Below, piece after piece: positions 24,205 through 35,288 of a stretch of DNA of 64,000 nucleotides; position 1 is the first letter of the stretch; each line of letters opens with the position of its first letter. The notes beneath the pieces were generated by a model. The model did no database searches. It was given only the letters and a program-made list of their open reading frames with translations, and was not told the DNA's origin. A program made the position numbers and the translations under genes. Origin of the DNA: Papaver somniferum (lineage: Eukaryota; Streptophyta; Magnoliopsida; Ranunculales; Papaveraceae); contig NC_039359.1 in the NCBI RefSeq assembly GCF_003573695.1, forward strand, positions 122,581,849-122,645,848, given 5' to 3'.

Positions 24205-24800
24205 AACTCAAAATTGAGTATGCAATAAATTGTGCAAACACATCTATATAGATCTTCAAGTCAATTTTAAAGTTTATGGAAAATTCCAAAACTGGCGAGA
24301 GTTTTAAATAGAAAGAATAAACAATAATTCAAGAACCAATCGTCCAGAAAAGGTCCGTTCACGTACCAAAAGAAGAAGAAAAACAAACAAAAAAGCAAAA
24401 TACAATTTCACCCTTTCTTAAGTTTGTGCAAGGGTAAGTCTTCATACTTATTACTTGAAAGTTAGTGTGAAGAGATATAAAAATCTTTTGAATATTCCGA
24501 TAATTTTCCTCATGGAAGTGAAAATAAATTTCGACCATTTAGTTATTATAACCAAGTCAAAAACCAGAAAGCTGGGCAGAACTCAATGGAGTAAGGCTCG
24601 ACATGAATTAGTGTTATTCTCGTTTTAAGCATGAAATATCAAAGAAATTTTAACCTTGAGTCTGTGAAAATAGATGGAAATTCAAAAAATAAGTTCCCAG
24701 ACATAAACAAAAGAGTTTGTCTCAAAGCCCTTTGGAGGTGCAATGTTCTTGTCTCTTTTCAGGGCACATGACAAGACGACACCTTTTCAACACAATTAAT

Positions 24801-26303
24801 TTATGTTGGGGTGAGCATTAATAGGCTCACCACTTGGTTCCTGTACTGGTTTGTCAATTTCCATTTTTGTCGATCGTTTAGAGGTCTCTTCTTCTGTTTT
24901 GAAACCTTTTCCTCAGGAATAATAACACTCTTAGAAGAAGTAGGAGAAACATAGTTACATACCTTAGTTGGGTTTGGCTTTTGAAATAATTTAAGCACAT
25001 TTGTCAAACGACTCGCCCTCCGTTTCAGTTTATTGACATACCTTATTTTCTGATTGTACTTGAAGCATTGTTGAAGTTCATGACATTCAATGGTACAGTA
25101 AGGACAAGATCGGTTGAGAAGGGGATCTGAAACACTTTCAGTCTCAGCTGTCAGACATATCAAAGATGTTTTGTGAAGTTCGGTAATAGGTTTTTCCAAA
25201 GGAAAATCCATTATATCCTCAAAAGTTATAGATGAGGGATCTTCAAAAAGCTTGTCAAGATTGATATGAGTATCACTACTCTCATAAAAATTAGTTGTTT
25301 CAGCCATAAATGCTAAACTAGAACATTCTTCTTCTTCTGAATCATAATGATCAGTAGTTTCATCAAGATTCGTAGCAAAACCCTCGGTGCCAGTATTTTT
25401 AATCGATTTGGACACTCATTAACAAAGTGAGCAAAACCTCTACACTTGAAGCACTGAGGCATATCCTCATCATCACTATCATCATCATCATCATCATTAT
25501 CATCCTTTTTAGGAGTATTACGATCATGAGGTTTGGCTGATGATGGAGGACGTTCTCTTTTCAAGATCTTCATCTGAAATTTCGTTAAAAAGCTCTTTCT
25601 CAGAGATACCAACACTTTCACTTTTAGCAAGTACATCAGTGTTTTTAAGTGTTATGAACGCAATAGCTTTATCAGCTTTGGTTTGCTGTTCATGATCAAA
25701 GATCTTTAACTTTCCAACAAGAGTACTTCTGGAAAGTGTAGTGAGATCGTTTCCTTCCATAATCGAATGTTTCTTAAACTTGTATCGAGCTGGTAATGAT
25801 CTCAGAATTTTCATCACAATATCCCGTTCAGGAATAGTCTTACATAGAGAATAACAAGCATTCACAATTTCCGAAAATTTGTGATTAAATTTCTCAAACG
25901 AATCTTCATCGGACATACGAAGATTTTCCCAGTCAGAAGTTAGGTTTTGAAGCCTGACTTCCTTTTCTGCGTAATTCCCTTCAAATACGATTTCTAAAAT
26001 TTCCCAATCATTTTTTGATCCAGTGCACGTAGACACATGATGTTGAACATCTTGGCTTATAGTGTTTAATCAATCAGAGTTGCATTTAGCATCTTTGATT
26101 TCTTCATCTTCATATGCTTTTATGCCTTTAGAAACTGCAGTATCTCCTTCTCCAATAAGTGGAGCATCATATCATCTCACAACATGTACCCATGTATGAA
26201 AGTCACGAGCTTGTAAAAAGGAATGCATAACATTTTTCCACCATAAGTAATTTGTGCCATCGAAAGTTGGCGGTACGTTGATTGAGATTGCACTCTTGTA
26301 CAT
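24801..26303 (-). pseudogene. Copia SIRE-like gag, with frameshifts
   Basis: The ATG at 26303 starts a Copia gag: PPTFDGTNYLWWKNVM (the standard PP.FDG.NY..W block) near 26270, then the UBN2-type core (ENLRMSDEDSFEKFNHKF, SLPARYKFKK) at 26036-25524. A CCHC knuckle CFKCRGFAHFVNEC (C-x2-C-x4-H-x4-C) sits near 25440 after an Asp-rich run. A Cys-containing acidic/basic C-terminal region continues to 24801. It has an in-frame stop near 26140 and frame changes near 25550 and 25400. Gag packages the element RNA; the PBS lies 48 bp upstream. Confidence 0.85.
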
Positions 26304-26350
26304 AATAGAGATCACTTAAAATATAGACTTATTAGGTCAACAATGTTTGC

Positions 26351-26364
26351 CTGCTCTGATACCA
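26351..26364 (-). other. Primer-binding site (tRNA-Met type)
   Basis: The minus strand reads TGGTATCAGAGCAG, the initiator tRNA-Met complement used by most plant Copia elements, a few bases after the LTR end (26368). It sets the element orientation and identifies 26368 onward as its 5' LTR. Confidence 0.9.
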
Positions 26365-26367
26365 ATT

Positions 26368-26848
26368 GAAAACGCAGGGGATACCAAATACACCCAACTT
26401 TTTTGTTCGACAATCTATATAGACAAAACTTAATACAATTGCAAGTAGACCAACTTAATGATCCTTCACAATATGTATATAGACACAAGGTCTGTGAACC
26501 TGATTTTTAAGCAGAATACTTGGATGATCTCAAAAATAAATATCCAATATCAATCTAATCATATCAAAATAATTCAATCTGAATTCTGCCAAGTGATTAA
26601 ACTTGTTATTTATCTTTCAGGATATGAATTCTACAAGAAACTAGTCTCGTAATCGCTTACAATTAAACGGACATGTCTACTTAGATTGAATATGTACAAA
26701 CCTGTGTAAATACAATTATAAAGATAAACAATATAATTCGGAAAAGGAAAAACACAAGACACCAGAAATTTTGTTAACGAGGAAACCGCAATAGCAGAAA
26801 AACCCGGGACCTCGTCCAGATTGAACACCGCACTGGCATTAGGCGCCT
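26368..26848 (-). mobile_element. Truncated 5' LTR of the SIRE-like element
   Basis: Only the last ~480 bp (R/U5) of the LTR remain; similarity to 722-1190 and 18551-18690 stops near 26848 and unrelated sequence begins. U3 and the TATA box are missing, so this copy cannot start transcription from its own LTR. Confidence 0.75.
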
Positions 26849-28102
26849 AGCATCAATCCCGGTTCTATATTGACTCTAGTTAACTTGGCTTCGACAATTA
26901 CAAATTTGATACATTTATTTGAAAGGTGACAAACAAAAGATCCTTTCACTTTCTTCCCCTGCCATCTTTTTTACTTTGCGGCGGATCGAGCGAATAGTGA
27001 ATCGGCCCAAGGCGAAACGATTCACAAATTTTCTTCTTCAATCCCTCTGCATGTTTATCAGATAAGAGTTCTTTAATCCCAATCAATGATTTTTCTTATC
27101 TTTTAACCCAATCCTTTTCAGTTCCTTTCGAATCTTTCGTCGTTTGATTTCTCGATGAATTTTAGCTGAATTTTTTAGGGTTCCCAACATCTTTTTCTAA
27201 ACGAGTAATTATGTTTTCTTTTCAACACAAACAAAATCTAGTTTCTTAATTTAGATTAATCAGCTTTTTCAGAGCAATCCATTTTCTTTTTTCAGTAATC
27301 CTTTTTGTTTACTCGAATTGAAACAATGCTTTAATGTTTTAAATTTTATATTGTTCTAAACAATTCTATTATCTGATTTTCAGATTTCTTCCCAAATCTC
27401 AATCCAAACCTGATTGGGTGAGCTAGGGTTTTGGCAACAACGCAGCATAGAGGCGGCACAAAAGCATTTTGGTCGATATACCTCAGCATGTCAGCAGGAA
27501 AATTGGCCTGTGTGATTTCTTCTTTGTACAAGTTGTTCACTAAGGCAACAAGGCAGGTCTACACAGCTAGTAATATGGAAAATAAAGTTGTTCTTCCACT
27601 CTTCCTAATTTTAATAATGATTACTCCCAACTATTTGCTTGAGTCCCAAGAATTTCTTAGTCTTGGTCTTCAGAAAGACTGTTTATTAAATCTTATGTGC
27701 ATGAATTACACTTGGCATGTTAGTTTCAGTAGCAGGATTGTTGCATCCATTCAATATAAGTTTTACAGTTCTAGAGAGATAAATTCTCTGCACCTCTATC
27801 ATAAATTTCCTTCTATACTACTAAACCACCAGTTAGTCAAAAATTCCTTTTCAATGGCTACTTCCTCTTCAGCTGTCAATGGTTTAGCTTCTCAATTCAA
27901 CAAGAACTGCAATGTTTCCAAGAGAACTACTAAGCATGTTTCTCTGGAATCAAGGGGGAAGTTTGTTGAATCCTTTGCACTCATAGGTTAGATATGTAGA
28001 GAAGATATGCAAGTTACAAGAGCAGCAGTGAGTTTTGCAGTCAGGGTGAACTGGGGTGCAGTAAACCAAGTGGTCATTATCAACACAAATCGAAGGAATG
28101 TC
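26849..28102 (+). pseudogene. Unidentified host-gene 5' fragment (UTR, intron-like, short N-terminal CDS)
   Basis: Pyrimidine-rich, UTR-like sequence (26930-27200) is followed by an intron-like T-rich stretch with an AG acceptor (tgattttcag at 27382) and an open run to 27991. Inside it an ATG at 27855 begins MATSSSAVNGLASQFNKNC, Ser/Thr/Asn-rich and basic, the composition of a chloroplast transit peptide. It ends after ~45 codons. LTR sequence starts at 28103. It looks like the 5' end of a gene cut off by the retroelement, or a captured fragment. I do not recognise the protein, and the N-terminus alone gives no function. Confidence 0.35.
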
Positions 28103-28375
28103 TGTTTGCACTAAGAAATATTTCCAGGAAATAAACACGATGATTTTGGTGTTGATGATGGAAATAAGGCTAATAACAGAAAATAGTCAAGAATGACAGA
28201 CACAAATTTAACGCGGTTCGGCATGGTTTGCCTACATCCACGGATGAATCCCCTTTGGGGGTGGTATTTTATTGATATTAGAATTACAGTAGTCCCTCCT
28301 TTGTCTTGCTAGCCTCTGGACCTCCCTATTTATATATTTGAATACCTAATTAAAATATAAACTTAAATGGCATTA

Positions 28376-28590
28376 ACTTCTCATTCATGCCTCCTTGTTT
28401 AATTCTGCATGAAACTGCTCATTCATGCCTCCATGTTAAATTATGCATGAAACTGCTCATTCATGCCTCCCTGTTTAATTCTGCATGAAACTGCTCATTC
28501 ATGCCTCCTTGTTTAATTCTGCATGAAACTGTATTTGCATGCCTCCTGAATTAATTCGCATGAAACTGTCTTTGCATGCCTCCTGAATTA
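28376..28590. repeat. ~38-bp tandem repeats in the LTR (left copy)
   Basis: Units of gctcattcatgcctcc-tgtttaattctgcatgaaact follow each other about five times. The right LTR (33515-33700) has about one unit less, which accounts for most of the LTR length difference. Confidence 0.8.
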
Positions 28591-29879
28591 ATTTGCATGC
28601 TGGCAGACTGGATCGATGGCTGACAGGCATAATGGGCTGGCAGCATGGATGGGGACTGGCTGACAGCGCATCTGGCAACATGGCTGGAAACTGGTTAGTA
28701 GCACATCTGGCAGCATGACTAGAAATTGGTTGGCAGTGCGGCAGAGTATTTGGCTGGAAATTGGTTAGCAGCATTGCTGGCAACATGACTGAAAATTGGC
28801 TAGAGGTGCGACGAGCGACCTGACTTTGACAGTTGACCAACGGTTGACTTAGAACGTTGACCGAGCGTTGACTTTGACCATTAATCGGTCGTTGTAATAC
28901 TGGGCAGGCTGGTGGGGCTGCTTCGGTTGACTGGTTAGCGGGCTTGGATAACAACTGAACAGTGGCCCAGGCGACATTCTGGCCCTATATATGGAAATTT
29001 TACTCATGGTACAAACATCGCCCCCTCTTAACCTCCAACTTGTTGTGGGGTTAAGAAGTTAGTTTTCTATTTTGTATTAACAAACTATGATAAAATTCGC
29101 CTTCAAGTGTGGATTATTGTCGTTTGAAGTAAATCACAAGCTTTCTTATTCGATTACGGAAATCGATACCCCCCCCCAAGAGTAAATTAATGTTGTTAAA
29201 GCGCAAAGAAAACTGCCTTCGTTGATTGTGGAAATCGTAATCAAGTCGCCCCAAGTGAGGCTATTGCGATTGGAGGATCGGCGGGAAACAGTTGAGTATG
29301 AACCATTGTTGTATGCAAAAACAGGACTGAAGGCTGAACTGGACTGCAACGGAAGCGTGATGCTAGACAGGAGTGGTGTTGAAAGTGAGCATTGTTGATG
29401 TAAAACTGAATTGTGGTAGTTGCGCAGAACTTGACTAGTAACTGTTGTTTGGAAAATATGAGTTATATTTGACGTTACTCGGCTGGAATCTGTGTGAGTT
29501 GTTGTTGTAAACGAAATTTGAATTTGCAGACTGTCGGTAATTTCCGACCAAAATAGGTAGTAGTAGTTGTTGGTATTAAGCTGCTGTCAATTACAGACTG
29601 AGCCGCGGTAGTTGCGAGCGAAAGGGTGTGACCCTTTAGTAGTTGAGATGGTAACAGATTTAATGTGTTGTTGGACCTCCAATGGTCTTGGTTGTGCTAC
29701 TAGATGTGGCATCGATATTTATATGTCTTCAATAGTTATGTGAACCAGGATAGCAGCAGCGATGTCGACTAGTTCACAATAGTTGCTGCAGAACTGGATT
29801 GCAGTGATTGAGGTAAACTGGACTGCGACGGCCACATAAAAACTATCCTCTGTAGTAACGATCAAAACTGGGTAGTAAC

Positions 29880-30800
29880 AGTATTGAGCAAAGCTGGACT
29901 GCAGCAGCTGCGATCAGCTGGACTGCAGGAGCTGCGAACAGAGCTGGACTTCAGCAGCTTCGATCAGCTGGACTGCAACAGCAACGAGCAAAGATGGACT
30001 GCAGGAGCTGCGAACATAGCTGGACTGCAGCAGCTGCGATCAACTAGAATGCAGCGGCTTCGATCAGCTAGACTGCAACAGCAACGAGCAAATTTGCACC
30101 GCAGCAGCTGCGATCAGCTGGACTGCAGGAGCTGCGAACATAGCTGGACTGCAGCAGCTGCGATCAGCTGGAATGCAGCAGCGACGGGAAAAGTTGCACT
30201 GCAACAGCTGCGATCAGTTGGACTGCAGTAGTTGCGATCAGCTGGACTGCAGCAGCGACGAGCAAAGTTGCACTGCAGCAGCTGCGATCAGCTGGACTGC
30301 AGGAGCTGCGAACATAGCTGGACTGCAGTAGCTGCGATCAGCTGGAATGCAGCAGCGATGATAAAAGTTGCACTGCAGCAGCTGCGATCAGCTGGACTGC
30401 AGGAACTGCGAACATAGCTGGACTGTAGTAGCTTCGATCAGCTGAACTGCGGCAGCGACGAGCAATACTACACTGCAGCAGCTGCGGTTAGCTGGACTGC
30501 AAGAACTGCGAACATAGCTGGACTGCAGTAGCTTCGATCAGCTGAACTGCAGCAGCGACGATCTGCAGTGCAGCAGCTGCGGTCAGCTGGACTGCAAGAA
30601 CTGCGAACATAGCTGGACTTCAGTAGCTTCGATCAGCTGGAATGCAGCAGCGACGATCAAGACTGCATTGCAGTAGCTGCGGTCAGCTGGACTGCAGTAT
30701 CTTCGATCAGCTGAACTGCAGCAGCGACGAGCAAGACTGCACTGCACTGCAGAAGCGACAAGTAGAGCTGGACTGTAACAACTTAGATCAGCTGGACTGC
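29880..30800. repeat. 24-bp-based minisatellite inside the LARD
   Basis: The unit gcgatcagctggactgcagc repeats with variants (gcgaacatagctggactgca, gcgacgagcaaagttgcact) in a higher-order pattern of about 120 bp. A looser version continues to ~31490 (aactggactgcagcagctcg). The unit length, a multiple of three, keeps several frames open by chance. Confidence 0.85.
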
Positions 30801-31799
30801 AGCAGCTACTGAGGGATTAGACTTTAAACAGTTCGACAAAACTGAGTGTAACAGTTATAAACAAAACCAGACTGCATCAGTTGCGTCCAACTGAGTACAT
30901 GATGGATAAGCAAAACTGGACTGCATCAGTTGCGTCCAACTGAGTGCAGTGGTTGTTTAGGAACTGGATTACAGCAGTTCGATCAACTTAGTTATAGCAG
31001 TTTAACATTACTGATTGCAACGACGATGACTAGTGTTGCTGCCTTAGCGTCTCAGCTTGACTCGACAACTAGATCTGTCTGCGGGACTGGAAAACACCAA
31101 TTGAATCAAAACTGGATTAAAGATAGTTTTCATGGAACTACAGAAGTTCGATTATATTGGAGTGAAGCAGTTGTGAAGAACACTATACTGAAACAGTCTT
31201 GAAGAAAACCGGACTACAACAGTTCGATCACTGGACTGTAGTAATTATACGAAAAAGGACTGCGACAGTTCGATCAACTAGATTGCAGTATTTTCTGAGG
31301 AACTAGACTACAACAGCTCGATGAACTGGACTGCAGTATTTGCTGCGGAACTGGACTGCAGCAGCTCGATCAACTGGACTGTAGTAATTGCTGCGGAACT
31401 GGACTACAGCAGCTCGATCAACTAGACTGTAGTAATTGCTGCGGAACTGGACTACAACAGCTCGGTCAACTGGAATGTAGCAGTTTTAACTAGCACCGTA
31501 CATGAGCGTGTTGAGGTTTATGAATAGAACCAACACTCACGAACTTTGCAACGGGAATGTTGTGGATAGAAACTTGACGCAATAGCGTTCGCGAACATTG
31601 AATATGATACGTAGTTTTCACTTGGTGGTGACCGGTGACCGTGTGTGATATCGCCGCTCGAACCTCAAAAATAATTATTTTCTCAAACTCATAATTTTTC
31701 ATCTCCAGGTTATAAGGAATTGAAAGACGATTCCAACGAGCCAAAAATCACTCGATTCAGACTTAAAACGAAGAAGTTATTGCCGAAACAAGATTTTTT

Positions 31800-32240
31800 A
31801 TTAGCGCACGTGTAGTAACTGACGTGGCACTGCCGACTGGACATACTTGATGACGTGGCGGTCGATGACTGGAATAGTTGCTGACGGGGCATGTCCTGAC
31901 TGGACTACTTGCTGACGTGGCGGCCGATTGCTGACGTGGCATGTGCTGACTGGACTACTTGCTGACGTAGTGCTGCTGACTAGACCATATGCTGATGTGG
32001 CGAGCTGCCATGTCATCGCTTTGCTGATGTGTCACGCTAACATGGCGTGTTGACTGGCTGTTGTTGGTTGTTGACGTGGGTGAACATAACGACGACGTGG
32101 GTGAACATAACCCCTGACTTGGGTTAACGGCTCCTGAAGTGCGTGAGCGTATTCTGATGTGGGTGAAGAGAAACGCTGATGTGGGTGAACGTCACAATGT
32201 AATGTGGGTGTGCAACACCTAACGTGGGTGAAAAGATCAC
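31800..32240. repeat. Cluster of TGACGTGGC motifs
   Basis: At least five tgacgtgg(c) sites (31819, 31852, 31912, 31935, 32073 regions) plus variants (tgacgggg, acgacgtggg) recur at 20-60 bp spacing within ctgactggactacttgctgacgt-type units. TGACGTGG combines the TGACG and ACGTGG cores known to bind plant bZIP factors. Confidence 0.65.
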
Positions 32241-32261
32241 TAACATGGGTGACCGTGACAG

Positions 32262-32495
32262 GCCGCCGGCCTTTGTTGCCGCCTGCCGTTACCGCCGGCC
32301 ATTATTGCCGGCCTTTGTTGCCGTCGGCCGTTACCGCCGCTCATTGCCGCCAACCTTTGTCGTCGGCCATTGCCGCCAACCTTTGCCGTCGGTCTTTGCC
32401 GTCGGCCATTATCGCCGGTCTTTACCGCCAACCTTTGTCGTCGGTCTTTGCCGCCGTCCATTATCGCCGGTCTTTACCGCCGACCTTTACTGCGT
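32262..32495. repeat. GC-rich ~24-bp tandem repeats (gccgccggcc / ttatcgccgg)
   Basis: Units such as ttatcgccggtctttaccgc and ttgccgccaacctttgtcgt repeat about ten times, in sharp contrast to the AT-rich surroundings. Overlapping open frames on both strands are a by-product of the repeats. Confidence 0.75.
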
Positions 32496-34157
32496 TATTT
32501 GGGAAGCAAGTTTTCCGAATTTTGGATTTTGATCATGTTGCGGATCGAACATCCGATCAACAATTTTAACGATCTTTGTGGCGCACCAATCCTTGTGGAT
32601 TATGAAGGTGATAGTTTCTGTATACCTTGAACAACTAATCTGGACTAAAGCAGATGCGATCAGCTGGACTGCAACAAACTGGACTGCAGCAGATGCGATC
32701 AAAATTGGTCTGCAGCAGTTACGATCAACTGGACTGCAGCAGTAATTATCGAAGGCATCCAAACTGGAAGTTTCTGATTTATTTTTTTTGTCTGTTTTAA
32801 TAGCAATCTTGACGATCCTTGGTGGAGGTTGCAACGAACTTTCGACCCTATCATGTTGCGGACCGAACATCCTACAACAATCTTGATGATGTTTCTACGC
32901 CATCTTTTACCGTGGACCGAACATCCTGGGAGCGGTTTCATCGGTCTTTGTATTGATGCATTTTCAATGGCTTCAGAAGGTAATAGCTTTAGCACATCTC
33001 GAACTGCGAATCTGGACTGCAGCAGTTGCGATCAACTGGGCTGCAATATCTCCGATTATATGGTCTGTAGCAGCTGCGATCAGCTGGACTGCAGTTGTTG
33101 CGATCAAACTGTACTGCAACAGTGATTTCCCAAGACATTCAAACTGTTTTTTCACGACACGATTTTGAAGCATTCTGTACTACTTTTCTCAGCGGGAAAA
33201 CACGATTATTTTTCTCGTTACTCCCCTTAGTCGGCGCCAATATTTGCACCAAGAAATATTTCCAGGCACTAAACACGATGATTTTGGTGTTGATGATGGA
33301 AACAAGGTTAATAACAAAAAATAGTCAAGAATGACAGACACAAATTTAACGTGGTTCGGCATGGTTTGCCAACATCCACGAACGAATCCCCTTTTGGGGT
33401 GGTATTTTATTGATATTAGAATTACAGTAGTCCCTCCTTTGTCTTTCTAGCCTCTGGATCTCCCTATTTATATATTTGAATACCTAATTTCAATATAAAC
33501 TTAAATGGCATTAACTGCTCATTCATGCCTCCTTGTTTAATTCTGCATGAAACTGCTCATTCATGCCTCCCTGTTTAATTCTGCATGAAACTGCTTATTC
33601 ATGCCTCCTTGTTTAATTCTGCATGAAACTGTCTTTGCATGCCTCCTGAATTAATTCGCATGAAACTGTCTTTGAATGCCTCCTGGATTAATTCGCATGC
33701 TGGCAGACTGGATTGATGGCTGACAGGCATAATGCGCTGGCAGCATGGATGGGGACTGGCTGACAGCGCATCTGGCAACATGGCTGGAAACTAGTTAGCA
33801 TTACATCTGGCAGCATGGATAGAAACTGGTTGGCAGTGCGGCAGAGTATTTGGTTGGAAATTGGTTAGCAGCATTGCTGGCAACACGACTGAAAATTGGC
33901 TAGAGGTGTGACGAGCGACCTTACTTTGACCGTTGACCGAGTGTTGACTTGACCATTGCCCGGTCATTGTAATACTGGGCAGGCTGGTGGGGCTTCTTTG
34001 GTTGACTGGTTAGCGGGCTTGGATAACAGTTGAACAGTGGCCCATGCGACATTATGGCCATATATGTGGCAATTTTACTCATGGTACAAACATCTTCATC
34101 TTCAGAATTCATAGCAGAGAAATATTTTAGAGAGGTTTAAGAACTAGACCTCATTCT

Positions 34158-35148
34158 ATGAGAGGTCATCTTATGGCGCTCATGCCTTGGCAATTAAGTA
34201 TGGTTGTGCAGAATGTCATCTTCCAGTTTGAAGTGTTTAATATTAAATTCAGGTTGAGAGCTGACCTTGATAGAGAAAATATTCCTGAGATGGTGGCTTC
34301 ACAAGCTGGTGAAATTATCACTATGTATAATAGAGACCCAACTGGGGTTGTAAAAGCTAAAGTAAGAGTGGATGTAAACCTTCCTTTGTGTAGAAAAGTG
34401 AAACTCACTCTGGAAGATGGTGAAATAGTGAGGTTTTCCATATTTTACTTGAGGTTTCGTGAAGCAACTTGTCGTCACTGCTATGTCTTCAACCATAATA
34501 ACAACTACTGTGGTCTTATTGCAAATATGGAATGGCTCACTATCAGTTCTCTCATTGCAAGGAGTTGATCCCTATGGAGATGAAGAAGAAAATCTGGAGA
34601 ACCAGCAAGTTCAAGTACCAAACCAAGACATCATTTAGCAAGTAAATCAAACTGAAGAGAATGTCCATATTGAAAATGATGAAAATGAAGTTATTCAGAA
34701 TCAATGAGAAAACGGAAGTCAAGCACTACAGATTGTAGAAGCTGAAAAAGTTGTGAGAGGCCCTCTAAATTCCCCCGTTTCTCATCAAAGGTATGTCAAT
34801 ACATACATAGTTGACAAAGAAAATGAAAGAGGAAGTAAAAGGAGAAGAGCTGAAGACATCGAAATAGATGGAATGAATTTGGATAACTTCAATAAGGACT
34901 TATCAATAGCACCTATGAAGATTGCTGAGGAAGTTACTGGGGAGAAAGCAGAATCCAGTAACAAAGGAGAAAATGCTAGTGGGATGAATCGTGAAGTTTC
35001 TGCCGAGAAGGATGGAAAAGGAAGTGACCAAGATGCTGAAAGTATTGCCGATGATATTGTTCCTAGTGCTGAAAAAATAGCTATTGTCGCCAATCAGGTT
35101 CTTACAAAATCTCTGAACTCTATAAAAATATTTTTATTATTTTATTGA
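34158..35148 (+). pseudogene. LINE B ORF1, N-terminally truncated
   Basis: MRGHLMALMPWQLSMVVQNV matches the second half of a DUF4283 domain. The typical KVRVDVNLPL block and a CCHC knuckle CRHCYVFNHNNNYC (C-x2-C-x4-H-x4-C, near 34470) follow, then a basic/acidic tail (34753-35148) with RGSKRRRAEDIEI. The N-terminal half of DUF4283 is missing: the frame is closed just upstream, at the LARD boundary. A stop follows the knuckle region at 34568. Family role: RNA binding. Confidence 0.75.
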
Positions 35149-35288
35149 TCTTAATATCACCTTGCTCAACTCTTATGTTTGCTTCCTCTACATAAATTTA
35201 CATCATACTGCTGATATCTTACCTTTTGTCACTAGAGTTTTACGTCCGTCTCCTATTAAGTTTTTTCATTATAAAATCTTTGATAATA

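Larger units (their letters stand above)
20396..26367 (-). mobile_element. Internal region of a deleted SIRE-like Copia element
   Basis: Read on the minus strand the order is PBS (26364), gag (26303-24801), a short 3' ORF (24204-23813), a non-coding 3' segment and the PPT (20407-20396). Minus the 1.9-kb MITE/LINE insertion, only ~4 kb of internal sequence is left. No integrase, reverse transcriptase or RNase H motif is visible, so pol is deleted. The element is non-autonomous as written. Confidence 0.75.
28103..34092 (-). mobile_element. Non-autonomous LTR retrotransposon (LARD-like) with tandem-repeat interior
   Basis: Two direct LTRs (28103-29017 and 33241-34092) with TGTTTG...CAAACA ends (degraded at 33241) flank ~4.2 kb. 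On the minus strand a PBS-like TTGGCGCCGACTAAGGGGAG directly follows the right LTR (33221-33240), and a polypurine run AAGAGGGGGCGA (29018-29029) precedes the left LTR. A TATA box (TATATAAATAGGG) lies in each LTR near 28330 and 33470. No gag, protease, RT or integrase motif was found in any frame. The LTRs differ by substitutions and one ~40-bp repeat unit. Flanking 5-mers (atgtc, tcttc) do not match, so no target duplication is visible. Confidence 0.85.

Noticed and set aside
28376..28590. CRISPR-like regular direct repeats
   Set aside because: Adjacent ~38-bp units without unique spacers inside an LTR; a plant tandem repeat, not a CRISPR array.
29884..30417. Open frames with repeated Leu-Gln-Gln-Leu-Arg peptides, plus strand
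   Set aside because: They lie in a 24-bp tandem array; a repeat unit divisible by three keeps frames open by chance, and the minus strand is the element's sense strand.
32204..32569. Arg/Pro-rich open frames on both strands
   Set aside because: Product of the GC-rich gccgcc repeats; no domain and no conservation between frames.
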